This document shows, in pieces, positions 20,288-31,402 of a stretch of DNA of 64,000 nt (its first letter is position 1; each line of letters begins with the position of its first letter). The translations under genes were made by a program, and so were the position numbers. The notes under the pieces are model-generated. The model ran no database searches. It saw nothing but the letters and a program-made list of their open reading frames with translations, and had not been told where the DNA came from. Origin of the DNA: Piezodorus guildinii (lineage: Eukaryota > Arthropoda > Insecta > Hemiptera > Pentatomidae). The stretch is from contig CM041293.1 in assembly GCA_023052935.1 (NCBI GenBank), positions 51,758,725 through 51,822,724 of the forward strand, in the 5' to 3' direction.

Positions 20288-21660
20288 GTAATTCTTAGCG
20301 GTCAAATAATTATATCCAATATTTATTTTTTCCTTTAAATAAACGAGTTTATCTGCTTCCCTTATTCATTCCCTAAATACGATTATCATACTTTATTTAT
20401 TCGGAATTATTTTATCTGTTATTGAAATTATTTATTTGTATTCTAATTACATGACTTGTTAATTATACTTTAATTTTAATTGTTATTTTTTAATTTTATT
20501 TATTTATTTTCTGTACATTTTTCGCTCTTGAATTGGGTTTATTACACTATTTTTTACAAATTTTCATTTTTTTTTTTCATTATCAGGTTAGTTAATGTTA
20601 TATTCTATATTATCTCTAATTGGCATCGGATTTAGAACGAATTGCTAAAAGTTATTTCAAGTTTCGATTGGTTATGTAGCGTTTATGAAAGCTAGGTAGG
20701 TCCAGTTTGGAGAAGACAAATGGGTGATTTTTTCTTTAATATTTAAGGTATGATTATCTTAAAACCCATGCTCTCAATTTTCATTAATTTCATTTTTTGA
20801 TTTTCAATTGAAACATTTGAATTTCAATTAAAAATTATTGAAATAATAATAAATAAACCGCAGTAATATAGAATTGGTTATTATATTGTATTCCTCATGT
20901 ATAATAAATTTATTCTGAAACCTGTAACAGGCTATAATGAATAATTTGAAAACAAATAGGTGTCAAAGTAATGTGTACAAAATACTAACTTTAGACAATG
21001 GAATTTATCAGCACAAAAGATACGAAAATGTTCTGCAGTCAAGAGGAATATTTGCACCAATTTAAGTACGAATGACAGATATAAATGTTCTATGGAAAAA
21101 TTTAATAAATTGCGTTCAATTATTGTATTCGCAAAATTTTTTACCCAGTGAACTTATAAAAGTAACATTAAAAAAAAATAAGATTTTTTCATTAGCCGTC
21201 CCTCGTTACCAAGCCTCTTCTAAATATCCAATTTTAGACCTTCTTGATGACTACAATCAATTCCATACTTATAAATTAACCTACCTTAACTTTTGCAACC
21301 CAGGAATTAGGTTTGGATGTAATTTGGTTCCTTTTAATGACCTAATTCTTCACATAATGTTAATTAATGACTAAAGCTTTCCTTAATTAGGGCAATGGAT
21401 AAATTAATATTACTTGAGAAGAGAACGAAATTAGTTGATTTTCGGTCTCCTTGAGGACTTACAATGCTCAACACCACTTTTGGTTTTCATGATCTCAACT
21501 AGATATGACCATATTTAGCATTATTATTTTTTTGCAATCAGTCTATCTATTTGTCATCTATAAAAGTGTTTAGTGTTCAGAAGTGTCACTGAATGTCCCA
21601 AGGTTCACTACGCAACTTGGATAAAAGCATAAATTATTCATCACTTAAGTGTTTTTTCGG
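20288..21660. other. No supported gene
   Basis: AT-rich. A 100-codon open frame at 21072-21374 has no recognisable domain and no flanking support, so I do not call it. Confidence 0.4.
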
Positions 21661-21661
21661 A

Positions 21662-21973
21662 AGCGGGGAGGTCTAGTGGACAGAGTACTAGTCTTCTGTT
21701 TCCCGGGTTCTGGTTTCGAATCCCCCGGCTTTGAATATTATTTATTCTGTTAATTCAATCGGAGAGGGGCGATCCTAGGGTATGGTGACCCTCCTGGGGC
21801 ACAGCCAGCCTTTTTAAAGTGGGTACCCAAATTTGGGAAAAACCTGGTGGCTGAGCGTGATCAAGGATTAATCACCTCATTGTACGGCCATTGGCCTAAA
21901 AACAGTACGGATCTCTATATGTACCAAGCCCAAGACCCTTCATGGGTTGTAGTGGTACAGGATTTTTTTTTTT
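21662..21973 (+). mobile_element. tRNA-derived SINE, family 3
   Basis: Head with A-box-like GTCTAGTGGAC (21671-21681) and B-box-like GGTTTCGAATC (21712-21722). The body includes GGGTACCCAAATTTGGG and TTCATGGGTTGTAGTGGTAC, and the 3' end is a T-run. A truncated copy of the body lies at 22018-22143 and a minus-strand copy at 43250-43482. Confidence 0.65.
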
Positions 21974-22017
21974 TTAATTTGTTTTTCACATTCTATATCT
22001 CGAGAGATGTTACTATA

Positions 22018-22143
22018 TTATAAGTGGGTACGAAAATTTGCGGAAAACCTGTCGGCAGAGCGTGATCAAGGTCTAATCAGCTCATTGCACGGTCGTGAAC
22101 TTTGGCTCTTCATGGGTTGTAGTGGTAAAGTTTTTTTTTTTAT
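22018..22143 (+). mobile_element. Truncated copy of SINE family 3
   Basis: Shares AAGTGGGTACGAAAATTTG, GAGCGTGATCAAGG and CTTCATGGGTTGTAGTGGTA with the copy just upstream but lacks the tRNA-like head. Confidence 0.55.
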
Positions 22144-22275
22144 TATTTTTTTTTCTTTGTAGTTAGTTATACCGAGTGTACGAAAGAAAAATCATGAAAT
22201 ATCACGAGCAAACTTGATATCACATGATAAACATCATGTGCATCATCGACTGATTCCACAAATCTAAGTAAGAAA

Positions 22276-23000
22276 TTTATTTATTTATTTTATTTATTTG
22301 TTATTCGGCATCTACCCTTTCGGGTCATTAGCAGGTCTTGATTCTCTACGTTTATATTGAGTTTAACAGACCAATGTCTCTAAAAAGCTCAAAAAGTCTT
22401 AGAATTATGTCTTCATCATTTCCTAATGCTTCTTTTAAGTTTGAAGGTATGTTATGTCTTGTTCTGTTGTCAGTGTACAGTGTGCATGATGTTACAATGT
22501 GTTTTATGGTCAGTGTTGTGTTACATGTATCACAGAATGGCGGATCCAGGCCTCTCATTAAATATCAGTGTGTAAAGGCTGTACGGCCTATCCTCAGCCT
22601 TGCTAGCACTACCTCTTCCTTTCTACTTTTTCTGCATGATGTGGTCCAAGGAGATACATCTTGCTTTATCTCTTTCAGTTTAATACTGGAAGTAACCCAT
22701 TCGGTTTTCCATTGGTTAATAATGGCCTTCCTGCAATGCCTCTTCCACTCTTCTGCTGTGGTTATGCTCACATTTTCAGTCGCAGTAAGAAATTTAGATC
22801 TTTTTTCTTTCACTAAATTAAGTAAGTCATTTTTTGTAAAAAAAAAAAAAAAAAAAGGACCATTCAGGCTATTCAAAGTTACTAAGTTCCAATGGTGCTA
22901 TCGTAAAGTATGAATTATTTTTTATCTGTTTTGTCTTTAGCAATTCCAGTTCAGGGGAATGGACTATTTCGGATAGTACATTATTTATTCTTTTTAAACT
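22276..23000 (-). pseudogene. Jockey-type LINE 3' end (RNase H region)
   Basis: Minus-strand frames 22876-22565 and 22558-22352 are in phase and separated by one TGA. Together they show the RNase-H-end signature of jockey-type elements: an E-W-K-R-H-C / W segment, VVLARLRIGRTAFTH and then PPFCDTCNTTLTIKHIVTSC, a CX2C...HX4C-like zinc motif. The 3' UTR ends at a TAAATAAA-type tail at about 22276-22310. An A-run at 22840-22856 interrupts the frame. 5' truncated. Confidence 0.65.
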
Positions 23001-23257
23001 CACTTTACTTGTGAATGTTGCACCGCATAACAGCGAAAGCCGCATGATTCTGCAGTAAATCAGTATCAGTCGTAAGAGTAAGTGTGCTGGTTAAAACGCT
23101 ATGACAAAGAAGAGTGTGTAAAGAACATTTCTTTACAGGCGTAAATCTGCAATAATATCCCTTGACAGAGAAATAATTGACGGGCACTTAATTTTTACTG
23201 ATTGAAATACATGGAATGACTAATCAAGATAAATCTATTAACAAATTATCCATCTCT

Positions 23258-23460
23258 AAGGTCACCTGTTATGTAGAGGCTAGCATAGCAGTCTCCTATA
23301 CGCCCGAGGAGGCGAATTCGAACCTGGCAGGTAACCTGAGGATTTCTCATTAGTAGTAAGATATTATTTGTTAAACTGACCTTCGGAGAGGACATAGAAT
23401 GGTGGTTCGGAGCTTGTGCGATTTCAGGTACTCGTTAAAGATTCTTGTAAAACCTTTTAA
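23258..23460 (+). mobile_element. Truncated SINE family 2 copy with tRNA-like head
   Basis: Head GTCACCTGTTATGTAGAGGC with a B-box-like GAATTCGAACC near 23315, then the start of the family-2 body (CTTCGGAGAGGACATAGAAT). It is cut short before the middle of the body. Confidence 0.5.
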
Positions 23461-23469
23461 TGACTGTTC

Positions 23470-23975
23470 AGTTATATTTCAAATTTAGCTCCTCTGTCTT
23501 CGAATCTTCTTATTCCAGGAACAAAGGGTCTGAAGAATTATAGCTATACTTTTGGCTTGAGTTTTTCTGAGATAATCTAATTTAAAAATCTGTATTTCAT
23601 AGGTAAGATGTCCTTATATTTATTGTAACCAAGGATGGCATGGGTCACCTGTAGTGTAGTGACTACAAATATACATAAAAATCGATAATATAAGTAGTAC
23701 TGGGAATAAATTGTTCCTAATTTATTAGTAGCATCTTGTCAACTAACATGGTATTAAATGTTGAATAGGAGATTTTTTTTATCCGTATAGGTGACATCTA
23801 TTTATAAGGGTTACAATGTAATCACTTTGAAATATTGTCTCACATAATTATTAAACATTAAATTGGACAATAGCTAATTAAGATAAAATAGCTAATTCAA
23901 AATGTAAAAAAAAAAAAAAAAAATCCATTTAAAAAAAGTATTAGCTTTCATCAGTTTACGGTTACTATGTGGAAT
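23470..23975 (+). repeat. Unclassified repeat 'X'
   Basis: Matches in reverse orientation the blocks at 40676-40955, 41335-41510 and 41518-41990. Shared stretches include GAAGAATTATAGCTATACTT and AATCACTTTGAAATATTGTC. It also contains a short piece like a SINE-2 head (GGGTCACCTGTAGTGTAGTG). In two places it lies next to a full SINE-2 copy in the same relative order. Confidence 0.5.
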
Positions 23976-23984
23976 TTAGAGTAG

Positions 23985-24472
23985 CTGGGGTCCAGTGGCT
24001 AGCATAACATCCTATGAATATGGTCGTGGGTTCAACCCTGGTGACAAGGATTTTTAAGGATCATATAAAATCTTTAGTTTTGCCGCCTTTTCGAAGGGGA
24101 CGTAAAAATTTGGTCCCGAGGTTATGCTGCTAAAGGTATCTATTCTAATAAAAGCTGGATAGACAAAATTTTGGACTCCCACTGTCGTATCGTCCGATTA
24201 GCCACGGTAGCATAAAATCGGCATTGAATGAATAAACAGACCAGCACTATCGATTTCTTCATTATTGGGACTTTGTATGATTTAATAACAACAAAATGAA
24301 CTGTTAGCTAGATGTAACTAAAACCAGCCGGTTGTTCATCTCATTGCGAGAACGAAATATAATAGAATACCCAACCCACGTACGTTTCAAAACATTAACG
24401 TAAGCTCCTGCTGGTAATTCTTTTGAAGAGACCACCAGGCAAAAGCTTTGATTAGCCGGTAAGCTGATAACA
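23985..24472 (+). mobile_element. tRNA-derived SINE, family 2, near full length
   Basis: A-box-like TCCAGTGGCT (23991-24000) and B-box-like GGGTTCAACCC (24028-24038). The ~400-bp body ends GATTAGCCGGTAAGCTGAT. It is the best plus-strand reference for the family; see 1504-2007 and 40140-40670. Confidence 0.65.
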
Positions 24473-24980
24473 ACTTCAATCATCTGATACTGGATGATTA
24501 AACGACTGATCCGTTTGATGTATCAACATGTTGATTAGCGGGAAACTGATATCACGGAGTCATAGCTCTCAATGGGAGCCGTAGACCCCATCCCCTCCCC
24601 AGTGACCCCTTTTGTTCGTACGGATAATTAGCAGTGATGGCATCTGCTATTTGGTTTTTTAATCTGGACATGATGTTGGGTGCAGCCTCCCGGGGGCTGT
24701 AATGATGTCCGTAGGATTAGAATGGGAAGATTTATTCCGATGAGTTTGATTAGTCAGAGGATGAGTGACGTCACCGCCGGCTCCCCTTATGATTCGCAGG
24801 CATTAGACCGGAGAATTAGACATAGAGGGTGAGTACGGTAGTAATGTAGCCGAGCTGCATACCGCATCGCTTTGATGGAATTAACTTCGAGGAAGGGCAT
24901 GCTAGGGGAGCGGGAACTACACCAAGCTAAATAACTGAATCAGGAGTGGAAAAAAAACAATAGCAAAATAAAGCAGCATT
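24473..24980. other. No gene seen
   Basis: Somewhat GC-richer than its surroundings. No open frame or repeat match that I can support. Confidence 0.4.
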
Positions 24981-25139
24981 TAAAAAAAAAAAATGACAAG
25001 CAACTTTCACTTACCTCAGTTGTTAAAACCAATTTGAGAGCTTTTAAATAAAGTTAGGGATGAAAAACGGTTAAAAAATTACATTAAGTTTCGACGGAAA
25101 CATTTGTTTTATTAAATCATCTGTTATATTATTATACAG

Positions 25140-25870
25140 CTAATATTACTATTCATCCTAGCACTGTTCTCACTACTTACGCGGATGATAAATGTGTGTT
25201 ATCCGTAAGTAATGACCCAACAGTTGCATCCCAAAATCTTTGGTCTCACATCCGACCCATTGAAGAATGGTGTCATAAATGGAGAATGAAGATCAATCCC
25301 AATAAATAAATTCCACTAATCCCTGTTGAACAGATCCGTTACCTTAAACTCCATCTTGACAAACGACTTATTTGGAATCCTCGTACAAAGCCACAAGAAA
25401 CTGCACGTAAATAGCGTTTAATACAACCCTTGATTGACAAACGATCAAAACTCCATATATACTAAAAAAAAAATTCAATTATATAACCATTAACAGACCT
25501 ATTTGGACCTATGGCATTCAGCTATTAAACTAGGCATACTGATCTATTACTTTGTAACTAACAAACTCATCCATAGTGACCTAAATATCCTACTAGTTGG
25601 AGGCTTAGCCCGCGATTGATACACCTCCTTTAATTCCAAACTACCGGCCACTCAAAGCCGCTTGTCCATAACTTCTCAACTACACCTATACCCGATAATC
25701 CTCTAAGACCTGTGAAAAGACAGTGGCTCCGAGATCTGCTTATATAAATAAGCTTTGAAGTGCTACCACTGGGTAGCTTCTTTACATGTCTATTCATGCC
25801 TATTATTGTAATTCAGCCATTTTACTTATTGTATTTGTATATACTGTTGTAAAAACCTATAAAATATGTT
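25140..25870 (+). pseudogene. Jockey-type LINE fragment inside repeat Z
   Basis: The plus-strand translation shows TYADDKCV (RT catalytic YADD box), then a segment like YLKLHLDKRLIW and a following WTYGIQL-like segment. This is the order of the jockey-clade RT palm and thumb. Several stops show it is dead. The 3' part resembles 30350-30540. Confidence 0.6.
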
Positions 25871-26125
25871 TTAAAAAAGCTTATCTATGACAATCAGTTA
25901 ATTGTATCCACTTTTCACAATTGTTCATTACCATTTACAACTTTGTGTTTAAGATAATAACTTTCTAATATCTTTAGATTTCTAACTGTATTTCACACAT
26001 TTATATTACCATCCTTGTGTTCCAAAAAAACAAATAATTTTGTTGAGGATGTATAGTCGACTGTAGAAACCATTGTAGGTGGAATAGTCAGGAATCAGCC
26101 ATTTTTTGAAAAGTTTTTAATTTTG

Positions 26126-26163
26126 CCAACGTTTTGGCTCAAGCTTGTGAGCCATCATCAGGG
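26126..26163 (-). ncRNA. Hammerhead-like core, defective
   Basis: On the minus strand CTGATGA, stem GGCTCA/TGAGCC, then AAAAC where the consensus needs GAAAC. It is the mirror of 26229-26264 with the G of the GAAA box changed. Confidence 0.4.
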
Positions 26164-26228
26164 CATTACTGAGCCATGAAGGGCATTACTGAGCTGAAGT
26201 TTAAGCTTGGACATGGCTCAGTAATGCT

Positions 26229-26264
26229 CTGATGAGGGCTCACAAGCTTGAGCCGAAACGTTGG
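26229..26264 (+). ncRNA. Hammerhead-ribozyme-like core
   Basis: CTGATGA, six-base-pair stem II GGCTCA/TGAGCC closing a CAAGCT loop, then GAAACGTTGG. The CUGAUGA and GAAA boxes are both perfect. Stem III and the cleavage triplet cannot be fixed by eye. Penelope-like elements are known to carry minimal type I hammerheads with very short stem III. Confidence 0.5.
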
Positions 26265-26370
26265 CAAAATTAAAAACTTTTCAAAAAATTACTGATTCCT
26301 GACTATTCCACCTATAATTATAAAAATATTTTGCTATTTTATCCTTTATTTGAATATCGAATTCCTTTAA

Positions 26371-26376
<6 letters not shown>

Positions 26377-26431
<55 letters not shown>
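26377..26431. repeat. (TA)n microsatellite
   Basis: About 27 TA units with a TG variant near the right end. Confidence 0.95.
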
Positions 26432-26439
<8 letters not shown>

Positions 26440-27239
26440 ATATATTTGTACACCCGTTGTTTATTAGTGCTTAAAAGATAATATGGTTAATTTTTCCGAA
26501 TCTACATAAGAAATGGTACTTAAGAACAAGAAAATTTAAAGCATCGCCAATTAACCCCGTCAGATTATTTCGATAAGAAAGAAACCTACGTGATATTAAA
26601 GCCCATTAAAGTTTACATCTATATAGCGAGTTTGATAAAAATACTTAGAGCCGTTTTTGAGAAAATCGTAGAAAAGGTGCAAAATGTATAGTACAAAGCA
26701 ATACGATTTTCGTGGAAAATTTAGTACAATATCTATGGCGTATAGTTGTTTTCAATATGGAATTTCAGTTTACTGTAAGCGTACTACGACTTTTCTATTT
26801 AATGTTCGAATTATCCTCTCTCCCCCCTTTCCAACACTCTCGCGCTGCTACTTGGTTATTTGACCTCGGGGGACCCCTAAAATGTGCATTTATGATGAAA
26901 AATGAAATTTGAAAATTTTCTAAAAATATTTCATATATACGGGTGATTGTAAAAACAAGATGAAATATCATTACCATAGTTTTTATTTTAATTTTCAGCT
27001 CTCACGATAGTATCAATGCTTGTTCCGCTCTAGCTTTGACCCTGGAGAGATATCAACCATACGGTGCAATCAGTCCTGGTAATTTTTTCCACTGAGACGA
27101 ATGTCTTTTAGTCTCACTTTTATCGTTTTATTTCATCTTTACTCACTCAATATATTCCAATGCCAAAGCTTTGAAGTTGTCTTAATCAGACATAAGTTTT
27201 TGAAACCTGCAGCTAAGTGATTTTTAGAAGCTTGCGGCT

Positions 27240-27322
27240 CACTTGATAATGTTCAAGATTAGAGGCGATCTATAAATCTATCTATGAACAAAAATAATCT
27301 TAATTTTGTAGTTATTGTAATA

Positions 27323-27365
<43 letters not shown>

Positions 27366-27560
27366 CTCTGTGACCTAAGAGAGATCTTGGATCTAGAACA
27401 TAAACAGTGTCGTATTCTTCTAAATTGTTAAAAAAAATCTTTCTTAATGAAACCCATAAATAGACTAATTTTCCTTAAATAAAAATTGTCCTTAGGATCT
27501 GTAGTTAACGATGACTCTAATCGTGGCCGAAAATTGTAATATTAGTTTAGATAAGTTTAC
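27240..27560 (+). repeat. Repeat 'Y', uninterrupted copy
   Basis: Matches 30850-30882, 31237-31400 and 32135-32230 as one continuous sequence (ATAAATCT..., CTTAATTTTGTAGTTAT, GTCTCTCTGTGACCTA, ACATAAACAGTGT). It therefore shows the empty-site form of the copy that carries two insertions. A 41-bp A-run (27326-27360 and neighbours) is internal. Confidence 0.5.
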
Positions 27561-28004
27561 AGTTTTAGTTTTATATAATATCTTACACCAGCTTGGAAAG
27601 ATTTTGTCGCTCTTAAATAACTGACGTTATGGCTTCACCTCGGTTCATCTGTTACCATTCCAGTTTCGAAGATTAATATGTAACGCGTCTAAAATCTCAA
27701 TATGTTGCAAAATCATAGCCAACTATTTACACACAGCTCATCTGTTCCAAATCCGAACACAATTAATCCCTCCGATCCACATTCATAAGAGGTACCATGA
27801 ATTATTAGCACCAGGCTGAGCACTGAGGTACATAAATATACCTAGGGAAGAATTTCAATATTCCAAGGCTTGAACAGAATCTATTCATCTATCCCAATCC
27901 TAAGCTTTAGTTATAAAGCTGTAGTTTCGTAGAGCTTAGTGAAATTCGACTTTCAACTGAGAATGACTGCACCCCAATGCATGTAGGCCAATCTTTGAAG
28001 AAAA

Positions 28005-28885
28005 AAAATCTGGTGCGGGCAACACACGACTTTCACTTACCTCCGTTTTTAAAATCTATTAAAGAATTTTCAAATACAGTTAGAGATAAAAATGAGTGCA
28101 ACCATTAATTAATTAATTAAAATGAATTTCTATAGAAACATGTGTTTTAAAAAAAAAAATCTATTATATTATTATCTAAAATAATAAGTTAGTTTCATCT
28201 TCTTTTCATCACTCTTTATAAACTTTAACAATTTTGTGTATAAGATAATATTTTTCTAAAATCTTTAGCTTTCCGACGGTATATTATACATCTATATTAC
28301 TGTTTTTATGTTCAAAAACAAAAAATTCCATTGAAAAATATTTTTTCAGTTTTCTCCTTTAGTTGTTAATAAAATTAGCTACGCTTGCATATTTATCTGT
28401 CAATCATCAATGCTAACAAGATAATGTAGTTATTTTTATATGATCTACAGAATTATAGGTACTTTAGAAGAAGAAAATTTAAAATATCGGCATATATACC
28501 CTGTCATTCTATTTCAATCAGAATGAAACCTACATGATATTAAAGCCCATTCAATTTTACATCGATATAGGGAGTTTAATCAAAATCGTCATATAGGTTT
28601 TTGAGAACATCGTAAGGTGAGTAATGAATGGTATAAAATAGCACTTCCGGTCAGTCGATTTTAATGAAAAAGTTGATGAAACAACTAGGTTTTTTTTTTT
28701 TTAAATATGAAGTTTCAGCTTTGTACGTGTTTTCGTTTTCGTCCAGGAGTTACCACACACACAGACCTTTTTGCGGGAATTGGTCATTTGGACTCAGAAG
28801 ACCCTAAAACGTGTATTTCCTTCGAAAACTGGAACTCAAGAATTTTATTCCATACATAGGTAAGTGAAAGTAAAAATTGTCTCAC
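28005..28885 (+). repeat. Repeat 'Z', copy 2
   Basis: Begins TCTGGTGCGGGCAACACACG then ACTTTCACTTACCT, and ends AGGTAAGTGAAAGTAAAA, so a 14-bp inner sequence is inverted between the two ends. The internal block with AAGCCCATTCAATTTTACAT and TTTTTGAGAA is shared with copies 1 and 3. No ORF. Class unknown: MITE or Helentron-like non-autonomous element are possibilities. Confidence 0.5.
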
Positions 28886-29214
28886 CCTATTTCCAACGAT
28901 CACATAGCAACGTAGCATATATATGGTAGGGTTCCTCTATTCTAAAAACAGCATATTCCGAATTATAAATCCGACCATGTACTTTAGTATATCCATTGAG
29001 GCACTACTCTTAGTGTTTGCGGCATTAAATCCAACGTTGAAATTGGCTGACTGAAAATGTCATGATTTAGTTGAATAAAAAAGTTGATTATAATACCTTT
29101 CCATTGCTATAAAATAAAATAATTTAATTTTTTTATACCCTGTATTTTTTAAAATAAATATTAAATAATACAACAAATAAATATATTAAGAAAAAAATTA
29201 TATAAAACCAACAA

Positions 29215-29600
29215 GCAGAGAAACTACCCATAGACTCCAGTAAATATTATAAACCGGAAGGTCACGCGATGATCTTCTTTTCAGAGGTCTCGGAGGATTA
29301 TCAAGAACCAAAGAGAAAGGAAGGATTGAAACTAGTGGTTCAGAGTGGGAATGGAATTTCTCGTGGAAGGAGTTTGGGCCGAATCAGCAAGGTACATTAA
29401 GATCTTTGTAGTTGTGTTAAATTTTGATGAAGCGTTGAAGATCTTAGGGAGTATTTTAAAGCTACAAGGATTGGAGACGAGGTGCATTCGATAGTATTAT
29501 TGGGGCCCAACGACCAACTTTGTAAATCCGCATTTGCCTTATGATGGTTAGAACCATGAAAGCAGTGCAGATTTCAAAGTTTGGGTTTCTTTAAGTTTTG
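29215..29600 (-). pseudogene. Jockey-type LINE fragment
   Basis: Third diverged copy of the minus-strand fragment seen at 16985 and 17885, sharing GGATTATCAAGAACC and GATTGAAACTAGTGG-type blocks. Stops throughout. Confidence 0.45.
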
Positions 29601-29760
29601 CCAAAGGTAAAAATATTTTATTGCTGCAGCAAGCAGCAAGATGATTAAAGTAATCATTCATTACTTATTATAAAGAAATAAAATAAAACACAAATAATAA
29701 ATAAATAAAAACTGTTTGTATGGTACTAATTTAGTTTTCTACATTACTATTAGGTTTGCT

Positions 29761-29792
29761 ATGGGGTGACAGATTAATGGCTGTCACCCCAT
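29761..29792. repeat. Perfect 12-bp hairpin
   Basis: ATGGGGTGACAG and CTGTCACCCCAT flank an 8-nt AT-rich loop, and imperfect pairing extends several bases further out. No T-run follows and no gene is adjacent. Confidence 0.7.
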
Positions 29793-30349
29793 AACAAAGC
29801 AGGTGTGATTGAAATTTCTGTGTCATTTCCTCTTCACAAAATCTTCCTTTGATACCAACATCGCGGTACCATTAGGGTGTCACAGATGTTGTCATAAAGA
29901 GATGATCACGCAACAAATGAAGCGAACTTGATATATCACATCTCTTCCTGTAGATTTAATTGAAATCGACTCCAACATTGCCTGGTCGATCTCTGTTCTT
30001 TGCTCAAAGCATATGCGCCCGATGGCCGCACCAACAGATGTTAACGGATGAATTTACTTAGGATTTTATCGTCTGGAAAATCTAATCCCCTCCAATAATG
30101 GCCTATACCAAGGTTGGAGAGGACACCAATGAATGCATTAACAGAGCCGCCATTGCTTTTTTATCGAACAAGTGTAGCGTTGCTTTAAAGCACTCAAAGG
30201 AAGGGCTAAATAATTTAATGTTTACAAATATGTTCGAGTTGTGTTATTTTTAAATTTATACTAAAGTTTGGAGATAGAGAAATAAGGAAAGATTGTGGAG
30301 ATGAAGACACCGTGATGAACAAACAAAAAAAAAAAAAAAAAAAAAAAAT

Positions 30350-30540
30350 ATATATATACTTTTCACAGAGGCGTCAGAAGAGAAGATGCCTCGAGACCTT
30401 CTTGTTTCGATTGACTACTAGAGTGCTACCAATGGGCAGTTTCTCTTTATATTTTTCATGTACACTATCTTTTTTCAGCATATTTACTTGGTGTAATAAT
30501 ATACAGTTGTAAATTTTAATAAAATATAAATATATATATA
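30350..30540 (+). pseudogene. Jockey-type LINE 3' end fragment
   Basis: Resembles the last coding part and 3' UTR of the fragment at 25140-25870 (segment like TTRVLPMGSF, then ATACAGTTGTAAATTTTAATAA-type sequence). It is preceded by a 25-bp A-run. Confidence 0.4.
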
Positions 30541-30882
30541 TAAAAAAAATATATACTTATATGACAATTATAAGACAGTAATTCCCCCATAGCTCAGTTA
30601 TATTGAAGATAGTGAAAATGATAAGTGTTCTGGAATCAAAAGTTTTATTTGGAACTATTTCAATGAAAATAAAAACAAAAGAAAAGGAAATGGTAAGGAA
30701 GCCGACTATAAATGCTTTTAGTTTATTTTCTTCAATAATAAACCTCTGTAATCGACCAAAATACTCCCTTCCCTCAAAATTCGAGGCTCAAGTTTTAAGA
30801 TATATAGAATCCGAATAAAGAATTTTAAAAATCCGTCTGTCCGGCCGTACGAATTTCTGTACACCAAAATCTATAAATCTTT

Positions 30883-31236
30883 CTTCTTCTTCTTCATCTT
30901 TCCTCTACCGCATAGCAGTGTGAGGGAGTCACTTTTAGAGGCTGATCCAGGCATTTACTCCAGAAATACTGATCGGCTCTACTACTTTTGTTTTCTTTCA
31001 TTGGTGTTTTCTCGGACAGGAGGCTATGAACCTGCCATATCCAAAGCCTGATAGAGGGGCTGCCTCCTCAAAGGCAAGCCAGGCCAGCTCTCCAGCTGCT
31101 TCACGGCTTCGATGTTAACCAGCCACTACTTACCTGAGACGGTGCTAATCACATTACACCCATTCAGGCTGCAGTGGGACTCCCTCCTCCTTTTTTAACC
31201 GGGCTTGGGACCGGCTTTGGCGGAGTTCGTGCGTTG
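30883..31236 (-). mobile_element. 354-bp retroposon flanked by a 10-bp duplication
   Basis: ATAAATCTTT occurs directly at both borders (30873-30882 and 31237-31246). On the minus strand it runs from CAACGCACGAACTCC through GGTCCCAAGCCCGGTT to a GAA-repeat tail. This is the behaviour of a 5'-truncated LINE or a SINE. I could not assign the family. Confidence 0.6.
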
Positions 31237-31402
31237 ATAAATCTTTATATCAACAAAAATTATCTTAATATTGTAGTTATCATAATACAAATTAAAAAAA
31301 AAATAAAGTCTCTCTGTGACCTATGAAGAGTATTATATCCAGTACATAAACAGTGTTGTACTCTTCTTATTATTTTTTTTCTTAATAGAACCAATATGTA
31401 TA

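Larger units (their letters stand above)
26077..26315. mobile_element. 239-bp palindromic element with paired hammerhead-like cores
   Basis: The left end TAGGTGGAATAGTCAGGAAT... is mirrored by ...ATTCCTGACTATTCCACCTA over about 100 bp per arm. Each arm carries a hammerhead-like core, on the plus strand at 26229-26264 and on the minus strand at 26126-26163. It resembles a minimal Penelope-like terminal structure, or a MITE. No target duplication is clear. Confidence 0.5.
24985..26985 (+). repeat. Repeat 'Z', copy 1, broken by two insertions
   Basis: The left part (ACTTTCACTTACCTCAGTTG... at about 24990-25135), the middle part (25870-26040) and the right part (26450-26985, with AGAGCCGTTTTTGAGAAAAT) match consecutive parts of the Z copies at 28005-28885 and 60898-61745. 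The intervening jockey fragment and the 239-bp palindrome are insertions into this copy. A long TA microsatellite sits at 26377-26431. Confidence 0.5.

Noticed and set aside
21072..21374. 100-codon open frame
   Set aside because: Low-complexity AT-rich sequence with no domain, Kozak context or splice context that I can defend.
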